DNA from: Streptomyces sp. SCUT-3 | GTDB lineage: Bacteria; Actinomycetota; Actinomycetes; Streptomycetales; Streptomycetaceae | Length of the DNA stretch: 64,000 nt | Direction: 5' to 3' | NCBI RefSeq assembly: GCF_014083985.1 | Contig: NZ_CP046907.1 | Span: 504,501-568,500, forward strand | Part shown: positions 25,877-35,175 of the stretch, piece after piece | Numbering within the stretch: position 1 is the stretch's first letter | How the letters are laid out: every line of letters begins with the position of its first letter | Made by a program: the position numbers and the translations under genes | Notes under the pieces: generated by a model | What the model was told of the DNA's origin: nothing | Seen by the model: the letters and a program-made list of their open reading frames with translations, nothing else | Database searches by the model: none

Positions 25877-26707
25877 ATGACGGCGACTCACGAACTCGTT
25901 TCCCTGCACCTCTATCCGGTCAAGTCGCTCGCCGGGGCGTCGCCACGGACCGCGGTCGTCGAACCGTGGGGGCTGCGCGGGGACCGCAGGTGGATGCTGG
26001 TGGACGCCTCGGGGCAGGTCGTCACCCAGCGGGAGCACGCGCGGATGGCCCTCGCCACCGCGGCCCCCGCCGCGGAGGGCGGGATACGGCTCGAGGGGCC
26101 GGGCGCGGAACCGCTCGAGGTGCCCGTCCCCGACCCGGGGCGGGGCACGGTGCGGGTGCGGATCTGGCAGGACGAGGTGGAGGCGGTCCCTGCACAGGAG
26201 GCGGCCTCCGCCTGGTTCGGCGAGCTGCTCGGCGCCGAGGTGCGGCTGGTGCACATGGACGCGCCGGGGAGCAGGCGGCCGATCGACCCCCGCTACGCGA
26301 GGCCGGGCGAGACCGTCTCCTTCGCGGACGGCTTCCCGCTGCTGCTCACCACCACCGCCTCCCTCGACGCGCTCAACTCCCTGGTCGCACAGGGGGACTT
26401 CCCCGAGCAGGGGCCGCTGCCGATGGACCGCTTCCGGCCGAGCGTCGTCGTGGCGGGGGGCACGGCCTGGGAGGAGGACGGCTGGCGCCGGGTCCGCATC
26501 GGCGAGGTCGTCCTGCGCGTGGCCAAGCCGTGCGGCCGCTGCGTGATCACCACGACCGACCAGCGCACCGGCGAGCGCGGCAAGGAGCCGCTGCGCACCC
26601 TGGCCCGGCACCGCCGGATCGGCGACAGGCTGGTCTTCGGCCAGAACCTGGTCCCCGAGAACGGCGGGACGCTGCGGGTGGGGGACCCGTTCACGGTCCT
26701 GGAATGA
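25877..26707 (+). CDS. MOSC domain-containing protein (molybdenum-cofactor sulfurase C-terminal-like)
   Basis: 276 residues. The N-terminal MOSC beta-barrel (LVSLHLYPVKSLAGASP, GLRGDRRWMLVDASG) precedes the MOSC domain with the conserved cysteine in AKPCGRCVITTTDQRTG near residue 219 and NLVPENGGTLRVGDPF at the end. Family members such as mARC/YcbX act on N-hydroxylated compounds using molybdenum cofactor; the substrate is unknown here. ATG at 25877, 54 bp after DUF6643. Confidence 0.88.
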   Translation: MTATHELVSLHLYPVKSLAGASPRTAVVEPWGLRGDRRWMLVDASGQVVTQREHARMALATAAPAAEGGIRLEGPGAEPLEVPVPDPGRGTVRVRIWQDEVEAVPAQEAASAWFGELLGAEVRLVHMDAPGSRRPIDPRYARPGETVSFADGFPLLLTTTASLDALNSLVAQGDFPEQGPLPMDRFRPSVVVAGGTAWEEDGWRRVRIGEVVLRVAKPCGRCVITTTDQRTGERGKEPLRTLARHRRIGDRLVFGQNLVPENGGTLRVGDPFTVLE

Positions 26708-26863
26708 TCGTTGCGGGGACAACCCGCCCCCGGCCGCTGCGTCCTGTCCCGGGGGACGGTTTCCGCGCGCACGATGCGCGCGGGCAGGGACGAAGGCGCA
26801 TGATCGAGGTGCGGGGGGAGACCCGTTCGAGGCACACGTCATGCCGTGAGGGGGTGCTGACGG

Positions 26864-27460
26864 ATGCGGACGACACCGCACCGGCGGGAGTGGCGGGGCA
26901 ATCCGCTGCGCCGCCGTTCGGACAGGGTGGAGACGTGGGTGGGCCTGGTGCTCGTCGCCGGAGCGGCGGTGGGTGCGCCGGCCGTGGGCTGGGGCGTGGG
27001 GGACGCGGTCCACACGTCCCTGCTGCACACCGCGCAGCAGGAGCGCGCCGAGCGTCACCGGGTGGCGGCCGTGCTGCTGGAGGACGCCCCGGGGGTGTCC
27101 TCGCCGGCCGACCCGGAGACCGCGGACAGCGGGGTGAACGCGCCGCCCGTGCTGGTGCGCTGGACCGGCCGCGACGGGGTCGAGCGCACCGCGCGCGTGC
27201 AGGTGGGCACGGGGCTCGTCGCCGGGGACACCACCGCGGTGTGGGTGGACCGCGGCGGCCGCGTCGCCCTGCCGCCGCTGTCCCGGGCCCAGGCGGAGGC
27301 GTACGGCATCGTCGCCGGGATCGGCGGCGCGGGGGCGGCGGGCGGCCTGCTGCTGGCCCTGCGGTGGGCGGTCCACCTGCGCTTCGAGCGGCAGCGGCTG
27401 GACGCGTGGGAGCAGGAGTGGCGACGGGTCGGGCCCGACTGGGGCAAACACCCCACCTGA
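26864..27460 (+). CDS. Rv1733c-like membrane protein
   Basis: 198 residues with two transmembrane helices (about residues 25-47, WVGLVLVAGAAVGAPAVGWG, and 146-166, IVAGIGGAGAAGGLLLALRW) flanking an extracytoplasmic domain. The motifs NPLRRRSDRVETW at the start and APPVLVRWTGRDGVERTA match the Rv1733c family, a dormancy-regulon protein in Mycobacterium tuberculosis of unknown function. ATG at 26864. It is followed 118 bp later by the beta-helix/AAA+ gene. Confidence 0.82.
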   Translation: MRTTPHRREWRGNPLRRRSDRVETWVGLVLVAGAAVGAPAVGWGVGDAVHTSLLHTAQQERAERHRVAAVLLEDAPGVSSPADPETADSGVNAPPVLVRWTGRDGVERTARVQVGTGLVAGDTTAVWVDRGGRVALPPLSRAQAEAYGIVAGIGGAGAAGGLLLALRWAVHLRFERQRLDAWEQEWRRVGPDWGKHPT

Positions 27461-27578
27461 GGCCGGGCCCGCCCTCCGCACCCCCCGGGACCGAGGAGGC
27501 GGAGGTCACCGGCGCCCTTGCGCGCACGCTACGGTGGGGCAGCCGGCACGACGCAAGAGGGTGGGACCGATCAGCACG

Positions 27579-30023
27579 ATGGCACAGGGTGTGGTTCAGG
27601 TGACGCACACCGGCAGTTCGCGGTGGCGTCGCCGGACGGGTGAGTACGATTCCCTGACCGCCGCCCTCGAGGCGGCCGGCGACGGTGACGTGGTGTCCGC
27701 TGCCCCCGGCACCTACTGCGAGAACGTCGTGCTGACCAGAGCGGTCGTCCTGCGCGGCACCGAGGGCCCGGGAACGGTGCGCATCGCCCCCTCCGGCGGC
27801 GTGGCGCTGTCGGTGCGTGCCTCGGCCACCGTGCAGGACCTGCAGATCGAGGGCCAGGACAGCTCGGCCCCGGCAGTGCTGGTCGAGGGCTCCTCCCCCG
27901 AGCTGGTGGGGCTGAAGGTCTCGACCCGCTCGGCGGTGGGCATCGAGGTGCGCGACGGGGCCCGGCCCACGGTGCGCCGCTGCTCGGTGGACAACCCGGC
28001 GGGCCTGGGCATCAGCGTGCTCGACGAGTCCGGCGGCCTGTTCGACGAGTGCGAGGTGACCGCGGCCGGGCAGACCGGCGTCTCGGTGCGCGGCGGCGCC
28101 TCGCCGCGGCTGGAGCGCTGCCGGGTGCACCACAGCGGCGGCACGGGCCTGTCGATCACCGGCGAGGGCACCGCGGTCGAGGCGATCGGCTGCGAGGTGT
28201 TCGAGACCAAGGGCGCCGGCGTGCAGGTCTCCTCCCGCGCCACCGGCCACCTGACGGACTGCACGGTCCACCGCACCTCCGGCGACGGCATCACCCTGGA
28301 CACCGACGCGGTCCTGGCTCTGACCTCCTGCGACATCCACGACGTCCCCGAGAACGCGGTCGACCTGCGCTCCCGCTCGGTCCTGACGCTGCACCGCACC
28401 ACGGTGCACCGGTTCGGCCGCAACGGACTGTCGGTGTGGGACCCGGGCACCCGGGTGGACGCCCACCACAGCGAGATCCACGACTCCACCGGCGACTACC
28501 CGGCCGTGTGGATCAGCGACGGCGCCGCCGCCGTGCTCGACTCCTGCCGGGTGCACGACGTGCCCGACGCGCTGTTCGTCCTGGACCGCGGCTCGCGCGC
28601 GGACGTCGTCGACAGCGACCTGTCCCAGGTCCGCAACACCGCGGTCTCGGTGAGCGACGGGGCCACCGTCCAGCTGGACGACTGCCGCATCCGCGAGGCC
28701 GCCACCGGCGCCTGGTTCCGCGACCACGGCAGCGGCGGCACGATCGCCTCCTGCACCGTGGAGAACACCTCCACCGGGATCATCGTCACCAAGGGCGCCG
28801 ACCCCACCGTCGAACGCTGCACCGTCACCTCCCCCGCCGAGGCCGGCTTCTACGTCTCCGCGGGCGGGCGCGGCACCTTCACCGCCTGCACGGTCAGCGA
28901 CAGCCGCGGCTTCGGCTTCCACGTCACCGACGGCTGCCGCGCGTCGCTGACCGGCTGCCGCACCGAGCGGTGCGCCCGCGGCGGCTACGAGTTCGCCGAG
29001 GACGGCGCCACCGCCGAGGACTGCTCCAGCGACGAGAGCGCGGAGCGGCGCGGCGGGGCGGCGCCCGGCGTCCGGGCGGCCGGCGGCAGCGCTCCCGGCG
29101 GGGTCACCGCCACCGAACAGCAGTCGCCCGCAGGCTCGTTCGGCCTGCTCGGCGGGGTGCCGGCCCAGCGCCCCGAGCCCGCGGCCGCCCCCGCCGCCCC
29201 GGCGCCGTCGGTGCGCCCCTCGGAGGAGGTGCTGGCCGAACTGGACGCCCTGGTGGGCCTGCAGACGGTCAAGCAGGAGGTGCGCACCCTCATCGACCTC
29301 ATCGCGGTGGGCAGGCGCCGCGAGCAGGCCGGCCTCAAGGCCCCCTCCCTCCGCCGCCACCTGGTATTCACCGGCTCCCCCGGCACCGGCAAGACCACCG
29401 TGGCCCGCCTGTACGGCGAGATCCTGGCCTCGCTGGGGGTCCTCGAGCGCGGCCACCTGGTCGAGGTCGCCCGGGTCGACCTGGTGGGCGAGCACATCGG
29501 CTCGACCGCCATCCGCACCCAGGAGGCGTTCGACCGGGCGCGCGGCGGCGTGCTGTTCATCGACGAGGCGTACGCCCTCTCCCCGGAGGACTCCGGCCGG
29601 GACTTCGGTCGTGAGGCCATCGACACGCTGGTGAAGCTGATGGAGGACCACCGGGACGCCGTGGTGGTCATCGTCGCCGGCTACACCGAGGAGATGGCCC
29701 GCTTCCTGTCCGTCAACCCCGGTGTGGCGTCACGTTTCTCCCGCACCATCACCTTCGGCGACTACGGGCCCGAGGAACTGCTGCAGATCGTGGAGCAGCA
29801 GGCCGTGGAGCACCAGTACCAGCTGGGCGAGGGCACCCCGGAGGCCCTGCTGAAGCACTTCACCGCCATGCCCCGGGGCGCCTCGTTCGGCAACGGCCGC
29901 ACCGCCCGGCAGACGTTCGAGGCGATGCTCGAGCGCCACGCCGGACGGGTGGCCCAGCTGCCCGACCCCACCACCGAGGACCTGCAGCTGCTCTACCCGG
30001 AGGACCTGCCCGGAACGCCCTGA
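27579..30023 (+). CDS. Right-handed parallel beta-helix / CbxX-type AAA+ ATPase fusion
   Basis: About 814 residues. Residues ~15-490 are consecutive parallel beta-helix coils (GVSVRGGASPRLERCRVHHS, GITLDTDAVLALTSC and about 18 similar turns with regular Cys spacing). An Ala/Pro-rich linker follows to ~560, then an AAA+ module of the CbbX/EccA type with Walker A GSPGTGKTT near 599, Walker B GVLFIDEAYAL near 660 and the arginine-finger region VASRFSRTITFGDY near 720. No signal peptide, so cytoplasmic. ATG at 27579 is preferred over an upstream GTG at 27534. The 3' end overlaps the convergent membrane gene by 31 bp. The partner or substrate is unknown. Confidence 0.85.
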   Translation: MAQGVVQVTHTGSSRWRRRTGEYDSLTAALEAAGDGDVVSAAPGTYCENVVLTRAVVLRGTEGPGTVRIAPSGGVALSVRASATVQDLQIEGQDSSAPAVLVEGSSPELVGLKVSTRSAVGIEVRDGARPTVRRCSVDNPAGLGISVLDESGGLFDECEVTAAGQTGVSVRGGASPRLERCRVHHSGGTGLSITGEGTAVEAIGCEVFETKGAGVQVSSRATGHLTDCTVHRTSGDGITLDTDAVLALTSCDIHDVPENAVDLRSRSVLTLHRTTVHRFGRNGLSVWDPGTRVDAHHSEIHDSTGDYPAVWISDGAAAVLDSCRVHDVPDALFVLDRGSRADVVDSDLSQVRNTAVSVSDGATVQLDDCRIREAATGAWFRDHGSGGTIASCTVENTSTGIIVTKGADPTVERCTVTSPAEAGFYVSAGGRGTFTACTVSDSRGFGFHVTDGCRASLTGCRTERCARGGYEFAEDGATAEDCSSDESAERRGGAAPGVRAAGGSAPGGVTATEQQSPAGSFGLLGGVPAQRPEPAAAPAAPAPSVRPSEEVLAELDALVGLQTVKQEVRTLIDLIAVGRRREQAGLKAPSLRRHLVFTGSPGTGKTTVARLYGEILASLGVLERGHLVEVARVDLVGEHIGSTAIRTQEAFDRARGGVLFIDEAYALSPEDSGRDFGREAIDTLVKLMEDHRDAVVVIVAGYTEEMARFLSVNPGVASRFSRTITFGDYGPEELLQIVEQQAVEHQYQLGEGTPEALLKHFTAMPRGASFGNGRTARQTFEAMLERHAGRVAQLPDPTTEDLQLLYPEDLPGTP

Positions 30024-32746
30024 CCGGGCACCGTGCCCCGCCCGGGCCCGTCCCGGCGCGGTCCTGCCCGCCCCGGGCCGTCCCGGTGGAGTCCGTCCCG
30101 GTGGAGTCCGTCCCGGTGGGGTCCGTCCCGGCGTGCGGCCCCCAGCCGCTTCAGCAGGCGGGCGCGCTCGGCACCGAAGGCCGGGTCGGCCTGGTACTCG
30201 AAGTGGCCCAGGACCGGCGCCGGCAGCGGGTGCCGCACGGTGCGGCCGTAGGAGGCGGGGTCCTCGAGCGGCGGCGCGTCCACCGGCTCCCCGCCCGGGG
30301 CCGCCACGTGCACCGGGCCGCCGATGGGGTCGGTGCGCCGCCACAGGTTGCGCCAGGTGCTCAGCTGCCGGTGCAGCCCTGCCAGGGCGTCCGGCCCCAG
30401 GTAGGCGGGGAACCAGCGCCCGTACAGCCGTTCCAGGGGCGAGCCGTAGGTCAGCAGCGCCACGTTGCGGCGCGCCCCGGGCGGCAGCTGCCAGACGGCG
30501 GCCGCGGCCAGCACGCTGCCCTGGGAGTGCCCGGACAGCACCAGCCGGCCCCCGGTCTGCCCGGTCCAGGTGGACATCCGCCACGTCAGGTCCGGCACCG
30601 CGCGCTCGGCGTAGCACGGCGGGGCGAACGGGTGGGCGGCGCGGGGCCAGAACGTGCCCACGTCCCACAGGATGCCGACGGTGCGGCGGGCCGCGTGGTC
30701 GCGGTAGGCGCGGCGCCCCAGGGCGACGATCGCGATGACGCCGGCGCCCATCAGCCAGGAGCCCAGCGACTGGGCGGCCCCGGCGGTCCACTCGACCGTC
30801 GGCGCGGCGCCCCTGGCCGCGTCGCCCGGCACCCGCCCGGTCGCCGCCGCCCCGGCGACGGCGAACGCCCCCAGGACCAGGGCGCTCAGCGCGATCCCGG
30901 CGACCAGCGCCGGCGCGCTGTCGGTCAGCTCCGCCCGGGCGGTCGCCCCGGCGATCTGTCGGGTGCGGGCCGGCTGCTCCTCCTCGTCGGACAGGCCCGC
31001 CCGCACCTCCTCCGCCAACTCCCCGGTGCGCCCGACCAGCCGGACCAGCCCGGCCACGCACAGCGCCAGGACGACGGCCAGCAGCGGCGGCAGGACGGAC
31101 GCCTGCCAGGACAGCAGGACCGGCGGCCCCTGGAGCAGCCCGCCGGGGTCACCGGGGTCCGTCCCCCGGTCGAGCCAGTCGGCGATCCGCTGGGCCAGCC
31201 CCCCGGAGAGCACGCCTCCCAGCCCGCAGGCCAGCATGGCCACGGCGGGCCCGCCCATCCCCCGCAGGACCGGCCGCCCGGCCCCGGCGGTCCCGGCGGT
31301 CCCGGCGGTCCCGGCGGTCCCGGCGGTCCCGGCGGTCCCGCTGATCCTGCTGGTCCCACCGGCCTCACCGTCACCGGGCGGGGACGCGGGGGCCGCGTGC
31401 AACCCCGGGTCACCGGCCGCCCGGTGCGCCCGGTCCGACCGGTCCTCCCTGCGCGTCCGGTGCATCCGGTGCGCCACCAGGCCCAAGGCGGCCACCAGGG
31501 CGCCCTGGAGCACGGTGAGGACGGTGAACACGTCCCCGCCGGGCAGCCGTCCCGCCGAGACCCACTCCTCCCGGCCGGCGGCCGTCCAGCAGGCGGCCGC
31601 GAGGGCGAGCGCCAGCGCCCAGCCGGGCAGGGCCCGCACCGCGAGCCGGTCCACGCCCTCGTCGGGCACGCTCTCGCTGCGGCCGCGCCGGTTCACCACC
31701 GCGACGACGGCCAGGCCCGTCAGGACGACCAGGGCGAGCAGCGCCCAGTCCGCCGCCGCCGCGGCCTGCCGCCCCGGGGTTCCCCGGTCGTACCGCAGGG
31801 CGGGCAGCAGCAGCGCGACGGCCACGGTCAGGAACCCGGCCGCGGTGTGCGCGGCGCGCAGCCGGGCGACCAGCCGGCGTCCGTACCAGAAACCCGGCAG
31901 GGACAGGGCCGGGACCGCACCGGCCTCCGCCTCCTCCGCGCCGGCCGTCCCCGATCCCCCGGCCGTCCCCTCCTCGTCGGTCTCCCCGTCCGCGGACCGG
32001 CCACCGCCGCCGCGGGCGGGGGCGGGGGCGGGCAGGGGCGGCCGCTGCGCCTCGTAGGCGGTCCAGGTGCGCCGGGAGAGCCACCACAGCAGGACGACCA
32101 GCAGCAGCGGGACGAGCGAGGCGAGCGCCAGCCTGCGGCCCGGGACGCGCCACCAGCCGCCGTCCGCCCCCGCGAACCCCAGCCAGGACTGCCCGGCCAC
32201 GCACCGGGGGGTGCCCGCGCACTGCCAGGCGACGAGGTCGAGCGCGACCTCGCAGGCGGCGCTGACCAGCAGCACGGTCAGCGACAGCGCCAGCAGGCGC
32301 ACCAGCAGGTCGTGGGCGCGGTCGAGCCCGGGCCGGTGCCCGGCCGGCGCCGGGCGCATCCAGTGCGCCAGGTTGACGACCATGAAGGGCAGTAACAGCA
32401 GCCACAGGGCCCGGCTGCTGTTGCCGGAGGTCAGGTTGCACCAGGAGTACGCCTCGGGAACGGGCTCCTCGCGGTGCCCGCCCGGGCGGCTCTCGGCGTC
32501 CGCGTCGTCGGTGCGCCGGTACAGGCCCGCGGTGTCGTCGCCCTGCACGCGCACGATCCGCCGGTCGCCCAGCATCACGTCCGGTGTCGTGCCGCCGACC
32601 CCGTGGACCAGCAGTTCCAGGGCGATGCCCGGGGGCGCGGCCCCCGCGGCCCCCGCGTCGCGCGCTTTCGTCCCGCTGCCCGCGTCCGGCTCCGGGGGTG
32701 GTCCGCCGACCGCCGCCGCCCCGCACCTGTCGATGTTCTCCGTCAC
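29993..32746 (-). CDS. Large polytopic membrane protein with C-terminal serine-hydrolase motif
   Basis: About 917 residues. The N-terminal soluble part contains LELLVHGVGGTTPDVMLG, as in lipase oxyanion regions, then SWCNLTSGNSSRALWLLLLP starts the first of about ten membrane segments. The C-terminal part has GRLVLSGHSQGSVLAAAAVW, a GxSxG nucleophile elbow, and LLTYGSPLERLYGRWFP, typical of lipase-like folds. The family is actinobacterial with no assigned function. GTG at 32746 follows GGGGAGG. Two internal tandem repeats (GTA repeats; HRDGL repeats at the very C-terminus) are noted separately. Confidence 0.75.
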   Translation of the reverse strand: MTENIDRCGAAAVGGPPPEPDAGSGTKARDAGAAGAAPPGIALELLVHGVGGTTPDVMLGDRRIVRVQGDDTAGLYRRTDDADAESRPGGHREEPVPEAYSWCNLTSGNSSRALWLLLLPFMVVNLAHWMRPAPAGHRPGLDRAHDLLVRLLALSLTVLLVSAACEVALDLVAWQCAGTPRCVAGQSWLGFAGADGGWWRVPGRRLALASLVPLLLVVLLWWLSRRTWTAYEAQRPPLPAPAPARGGGGRSADGETDEEGTAGGSGTAGAEEAEAGAVPALSLPGFWYGRRLVARLRAAHTAAGFLTVAVALLLPALRYDRGTPGRQAAAAADWALLALVVLTGLAVVAVVNRRGRSESVPDEGVDRLAVRALPGWALALALAAACWTAAGREEWVSAGRLPGGDVFTVLTVLQGALVAALGLVAHRMHRTRREDRSDRAHRAAGDPGLHAAPASPPGDGEAGGTSRISGTAGTAGTAGTAGTAGTAGAGRPVLRGMGGPAVAMLACGLGGVLSGGLAQRIADWLDRGTDPGDPGGLLQGPPVLLSWQASVLPPLLAVVLALCVAGLVRLVGRTGELAEEVRAGLSDEEEQPARTRQIAGATARAELTDSAPALVAGIALSALVLGAFAVAGAAATGRVPGDAARGAAPTVEWTAGAAQSLGSWLMGAGVIAIVALGRRAYRDHAARRTVGILWDVGTFWPRAAHPFAPPCYAERAVPDLTWRMSTWTGQTGGRLVLSGHSQGSVLAAAAVWQLPPGARRNVALLTYGSPLERLYGRWFPAYLGPDALAGLHRQLSTWRNLWRRTDPIGGPVHVAAPGGEPVDAPPLEDPASYGRTVRHPLPAPVLGHFEYQADPAFGAERARLLKRLGAARRDGPHRDGLHRDGLHRDGPGRAGPRRDGPGRGTVPGQGVPGRSSG
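30080..30124. repeat. Three 15-bp tandem repeats encoding HRDGL/P pentapeptides
   Basis: GTCCCGGTGGAGTCC units at 30080-30094, 30095-30109 and 30110-30124 (last has GGGG). On the minus strand they encode the DGLHR pentapeptides at the C-terminus of the membrane hydrolase-like protein. Confidence 0.8.
31283..31336. repeat. Six 9-bp tandem repeats encoding Gly-Thr-Ala triplets
   Basis: CCCGGCGGT repeated six times without change. On the minus strand it encodes consecutive GTA triplets in a hydrophilic loop between predicted membrane segments. Copy number is likely to vary by slippage. Confidence 0.85.
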
Positions 32747-32991
32747 AGTTGCCCGCCTCCCCGTTCCGCCCGTGTCCGTGGATGACGCGGAAGCAAGCAT
32801 CCCGTTTTCCCGCGGTCGGCGGCAGTGGTCCTGCCGCGGACGACCCGAAATCGTGACCCCGCCGCCCGTGTGTCGCCCGTCACCCGGGCACTCCGCTCCC
32901 GCGCCCCGACCGCCCGTCCCGGACGTGGAAGGATGACCGGACACGTGTGCGCCACGGCAGCGGTACCGCCATGGGAAGGACGGAACCTCGG

Positions 32992-33867
32992 GTGAGCGAC
33001 AACCACAACCTCCTCGCCGAGCAGCGGCGCGCCCTGATCCTGGACGAGGTGCGGCGTCGCGGCGGGGTCCGCGTCAACGAGCTGACCCGCAGGCTGAACG
33101 TCTCCGACATGACGGTGCGCCGCGACCTGGACGCGCTGTCCCGTCAGGGCGTGGTGGCGAAGGTGCACGGCGGCGCGGTGCCGGTGGCCGGGACGAGCAG
33201 CCACGAACCGGGCTTCGAGGACAGGTCGGGCCTGGAGCCGGGCGCCAAGGAGGCCGTGGCCCGGGCCGCGGCCCGCCTGGTGGCCCCGGGGAGCGCGGTC
33301 GCCCTCTCCGGCGGGACGACGACGTTCGCCCTCGCCCGGCACCTGCTGGAGGTCCCCGACCTGACGGTGGTCACCAACTCGGTGCGGGTGTCGGAGGTCT
33401 TCCACGCGGCGCAGCGGCGCCCGGCCGCCCCGGGAGGGCGGGGGGCGGCGGGGGTCCCGGCGACCGTGGTGCTCACCGGCGGGGTGCGCACCCCCTCGGA
33501 CTCCCTGGTGGGCCCGGTGGCGGACCGGGCGGTCGCCTCCCTCCACTTCGACGTGCTGTTCCTGGGCGTGCACGGCATCTCCGCGGAGGCGGGCCTGTCG
33601 ACGCCCAACCTGGCGGAGGCCGAGACCAACCGGCACTTCGTGCGGTCGGCCCGGCGGGTGGTGGTGACCGCCGACCACACCAAGTGGGGCGCGGTGGGCC
33701 TGAGTTCGTTTGCCCCCCTGGACGCGGTGGACACCTGGGTGACGGACGCGGGCATGCCGCAGGAGGTTCGCGAGCAGGTCCGCGAACTACTGCCGGACCT
33801 GCTCGTGGCCCCGGACCACCGGGAGCCGGGCAACACCCCGCAACGGCAGGGCCCGTCCTCGGAATGA
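32992..33867 (+). CDS. DeoR/GlpR family transcriptional regulator
   Basis: 291 residues from GTG 32992 (ATG 32971 is an alternative). The winged helix-turn-helix LLAEQRRALILDEVRRRGGV, then VNELTRRLNVSDMTVRRDLD, is followed by the HGGAVP turn. The DeoR sensor domain has SGGTTTFALARHL, TNSVRVSEVF, and HGISAEAGLSTPNLAEAETN with VVTADHTKWG, typical of sugar-phosphate binding. No sugar gene adjoins it in the window (dhaKLM is 26 kb away). The target is unknown. Confidence 0.88.
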   Translation: MSDNHNLLAEQRRALILDEVRRRGGVRVNELTRRLNVSDMTVRRDLDALSRQGVVAKVHGGAVPVAGTSSHEPGFEDRSGLEPGAKEAVARAAARLVAPGSAVALSGGTTTFALARHLLEVPDLTVVTNSVRVSEVFHAAQRRPAAPGGRGAAGVPATVVLTGGVRTPSDSLVGPVADRAVASLHFDVLFLGVHGISAEAGLSTPNLAEAETNRHFVRSARRVVVTADHTKWGAVGLSSFAPLDAVDTWVTDAGMPQEVREQVRELLPDLLVAPDHREPGNTPQRQGPSSE

Positions 33868-34040
33868 CCCTGCCGGGGCAGGAACGACGCTGGGTCGTCG
33901 CCGAACCCCCGGTGCTTCGTGGGGGGGCGGTTGCCTTCCCGAGCCCCCGGACCCGTACCTCGCCCGCGCCCCGCCCACACCTCGCCGGCCGGCCGAAAAC
34001 CGGGTGCGGGCCGCCGGTGCCGTGGTGTGTGATCGGCGGC

Positions 34041-34907
34041 ATGGCGATTGTGCTGGGTGAACCGGGGACCGACGGACTGAGCGACGCCGTGGGCGTGCTG
34101 CGGGAGTGGCAGTACGACGGGGCGCCGATGCAACTGCACCCGGGGGACCTGGGCTGGTTCTGGCAGTCGGGGGCGGAGGCGGCGGCCGCGGCGGTCCGGA
34201 CGTGGAGCCGGGACGGACGGATCCTCGCCGTCGGCCTGCTGGACGGCCCCGGGCTGCTGCGGCTGACGACCGCGCCGGACGCCCGGCGGGACCCGGAGTT
34301 GGCGCAGCAACTGGTCAAGGACGTGAGCGAGCCGGAGCGCGGCGTACTGCCCGCGGGGAGGGTGAACGTCGAGGCGCCGGCGGATGCGCTGGTCCAGGAC
34401 CTGCTGTCCGGGAACGGCTGGAGGGCCGACGAGCCGTGGACGCCGCTGCTCCGCGGCCTCGCGGAGCCGGTGGAGGACCCGGGCGTGCGGATCGAGGCGG
34501 TCGGGCCGGAGCAGGCGCACGTGTTCGCCGCCGTGCACCGGGCCGCGTTCGACGGATCGAGGTTCACGGACACGCGCTGGCGCGCGATGGCGGCCGGAGC
34601 GCCGTACGCCGACGCCCGGTGCCTGGTCGCGTACGACGACCGGGGCAGCGCGGTGGCGGCGGTGGCGGTGTGGTCGGCCGGGCCGGGCAGGCCCGGGCTG
34701 CTCGAACCGATGGGCGTGCACCGGGACCACCGCCGTCACGGCCACGGCAGGGCGATCGCCGTCGCCGCGGCGGCCGCGCTCCGGGAACTGGGCTCGTCGA
34801 GCGCGATCGTCTGCACTCCCAGCGCCAACACCGCTGCCGTCGCCGCCTACAGCTCGGCCGGCTTCCGACCGCGCCCCGAGGTCCGGGACAAGTACCGGGA
34901 CGCTTGA
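34041..34907 (+). CDS. GNAT family N-acetyltransferase
   Basis: 288 residues. The C-terminal GNAT domain has LLEPMGVHRDHRRHGHGRAI, the acetyl-CoA pyrophosphate loop (R-x-x-H/G-x-G type), near residues 220-239, and ends NTAAVAAYSSAGFRP. The N-terminal ~150 residues (AVGVLREWQYDGAPMQLHPG) form a second degenerate GNAT-like half seen in actinobacterial members. ATG at 34041; the ribosome site is weak. The acceptor substrate is unknown. The 172 bp before it hold no recognisable gene. Confidence 0.82.
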   Translation: MAIVLGEPGTDGLSDAVGVLREWQYDGAPMQLHPGDLGWFWQSGAEAAAAAVRTWSRDGRILAVGLLDGPGLLRLTTAPDARRDPELAQQLVKDVSEPERGVLPAGRVNVEAPADALVQDLLSGNGWRADEPWTPLLRGLAEPVEDPGVRIEAVGPEQAHVFAAVHRAAFDGSRFTDTRWRAMAAGAPYADARCLVAYDDRGSAVAAVAVWSAGPGRPGLLEPMGVHRDHRRHGHGRAIAVAAAAALRELGSSSAIVCTPSANTAAVAAYSSAGFRPRPEVRDKYRDA

Positions 34908-35175
34908 CATCCTCTCCCCCTCCCCCCGATCACGGACGGAGCCGGACGACCGCGGCGGGCGAACGGTTCCGGCGCGGCCGACGACCGCAGGCCGCACTCT
35001 GCCGCTCCGCCGCTCTGCTGCGCGGCTCCGAGCGCCCGGCAGAACACCCGGGGACGAATCCGTCATAAACTTTCCCAGGAGGGGACAAAGCAGGCGCCGG
35101 GCGTGCCATGGCGCACGCCGAGTGTCGATGCCGGTCCGTACCGCACGTCACGAAGGTGCCGGAAGAGGAGACGGC

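Noticed and set aside
34905-34945. CTTGACATCCTC-like sequence resembling the end of IS200/IS605 elements
   Set aside because: Only a short match, no partner end, hairpin or transposase gene nearby.
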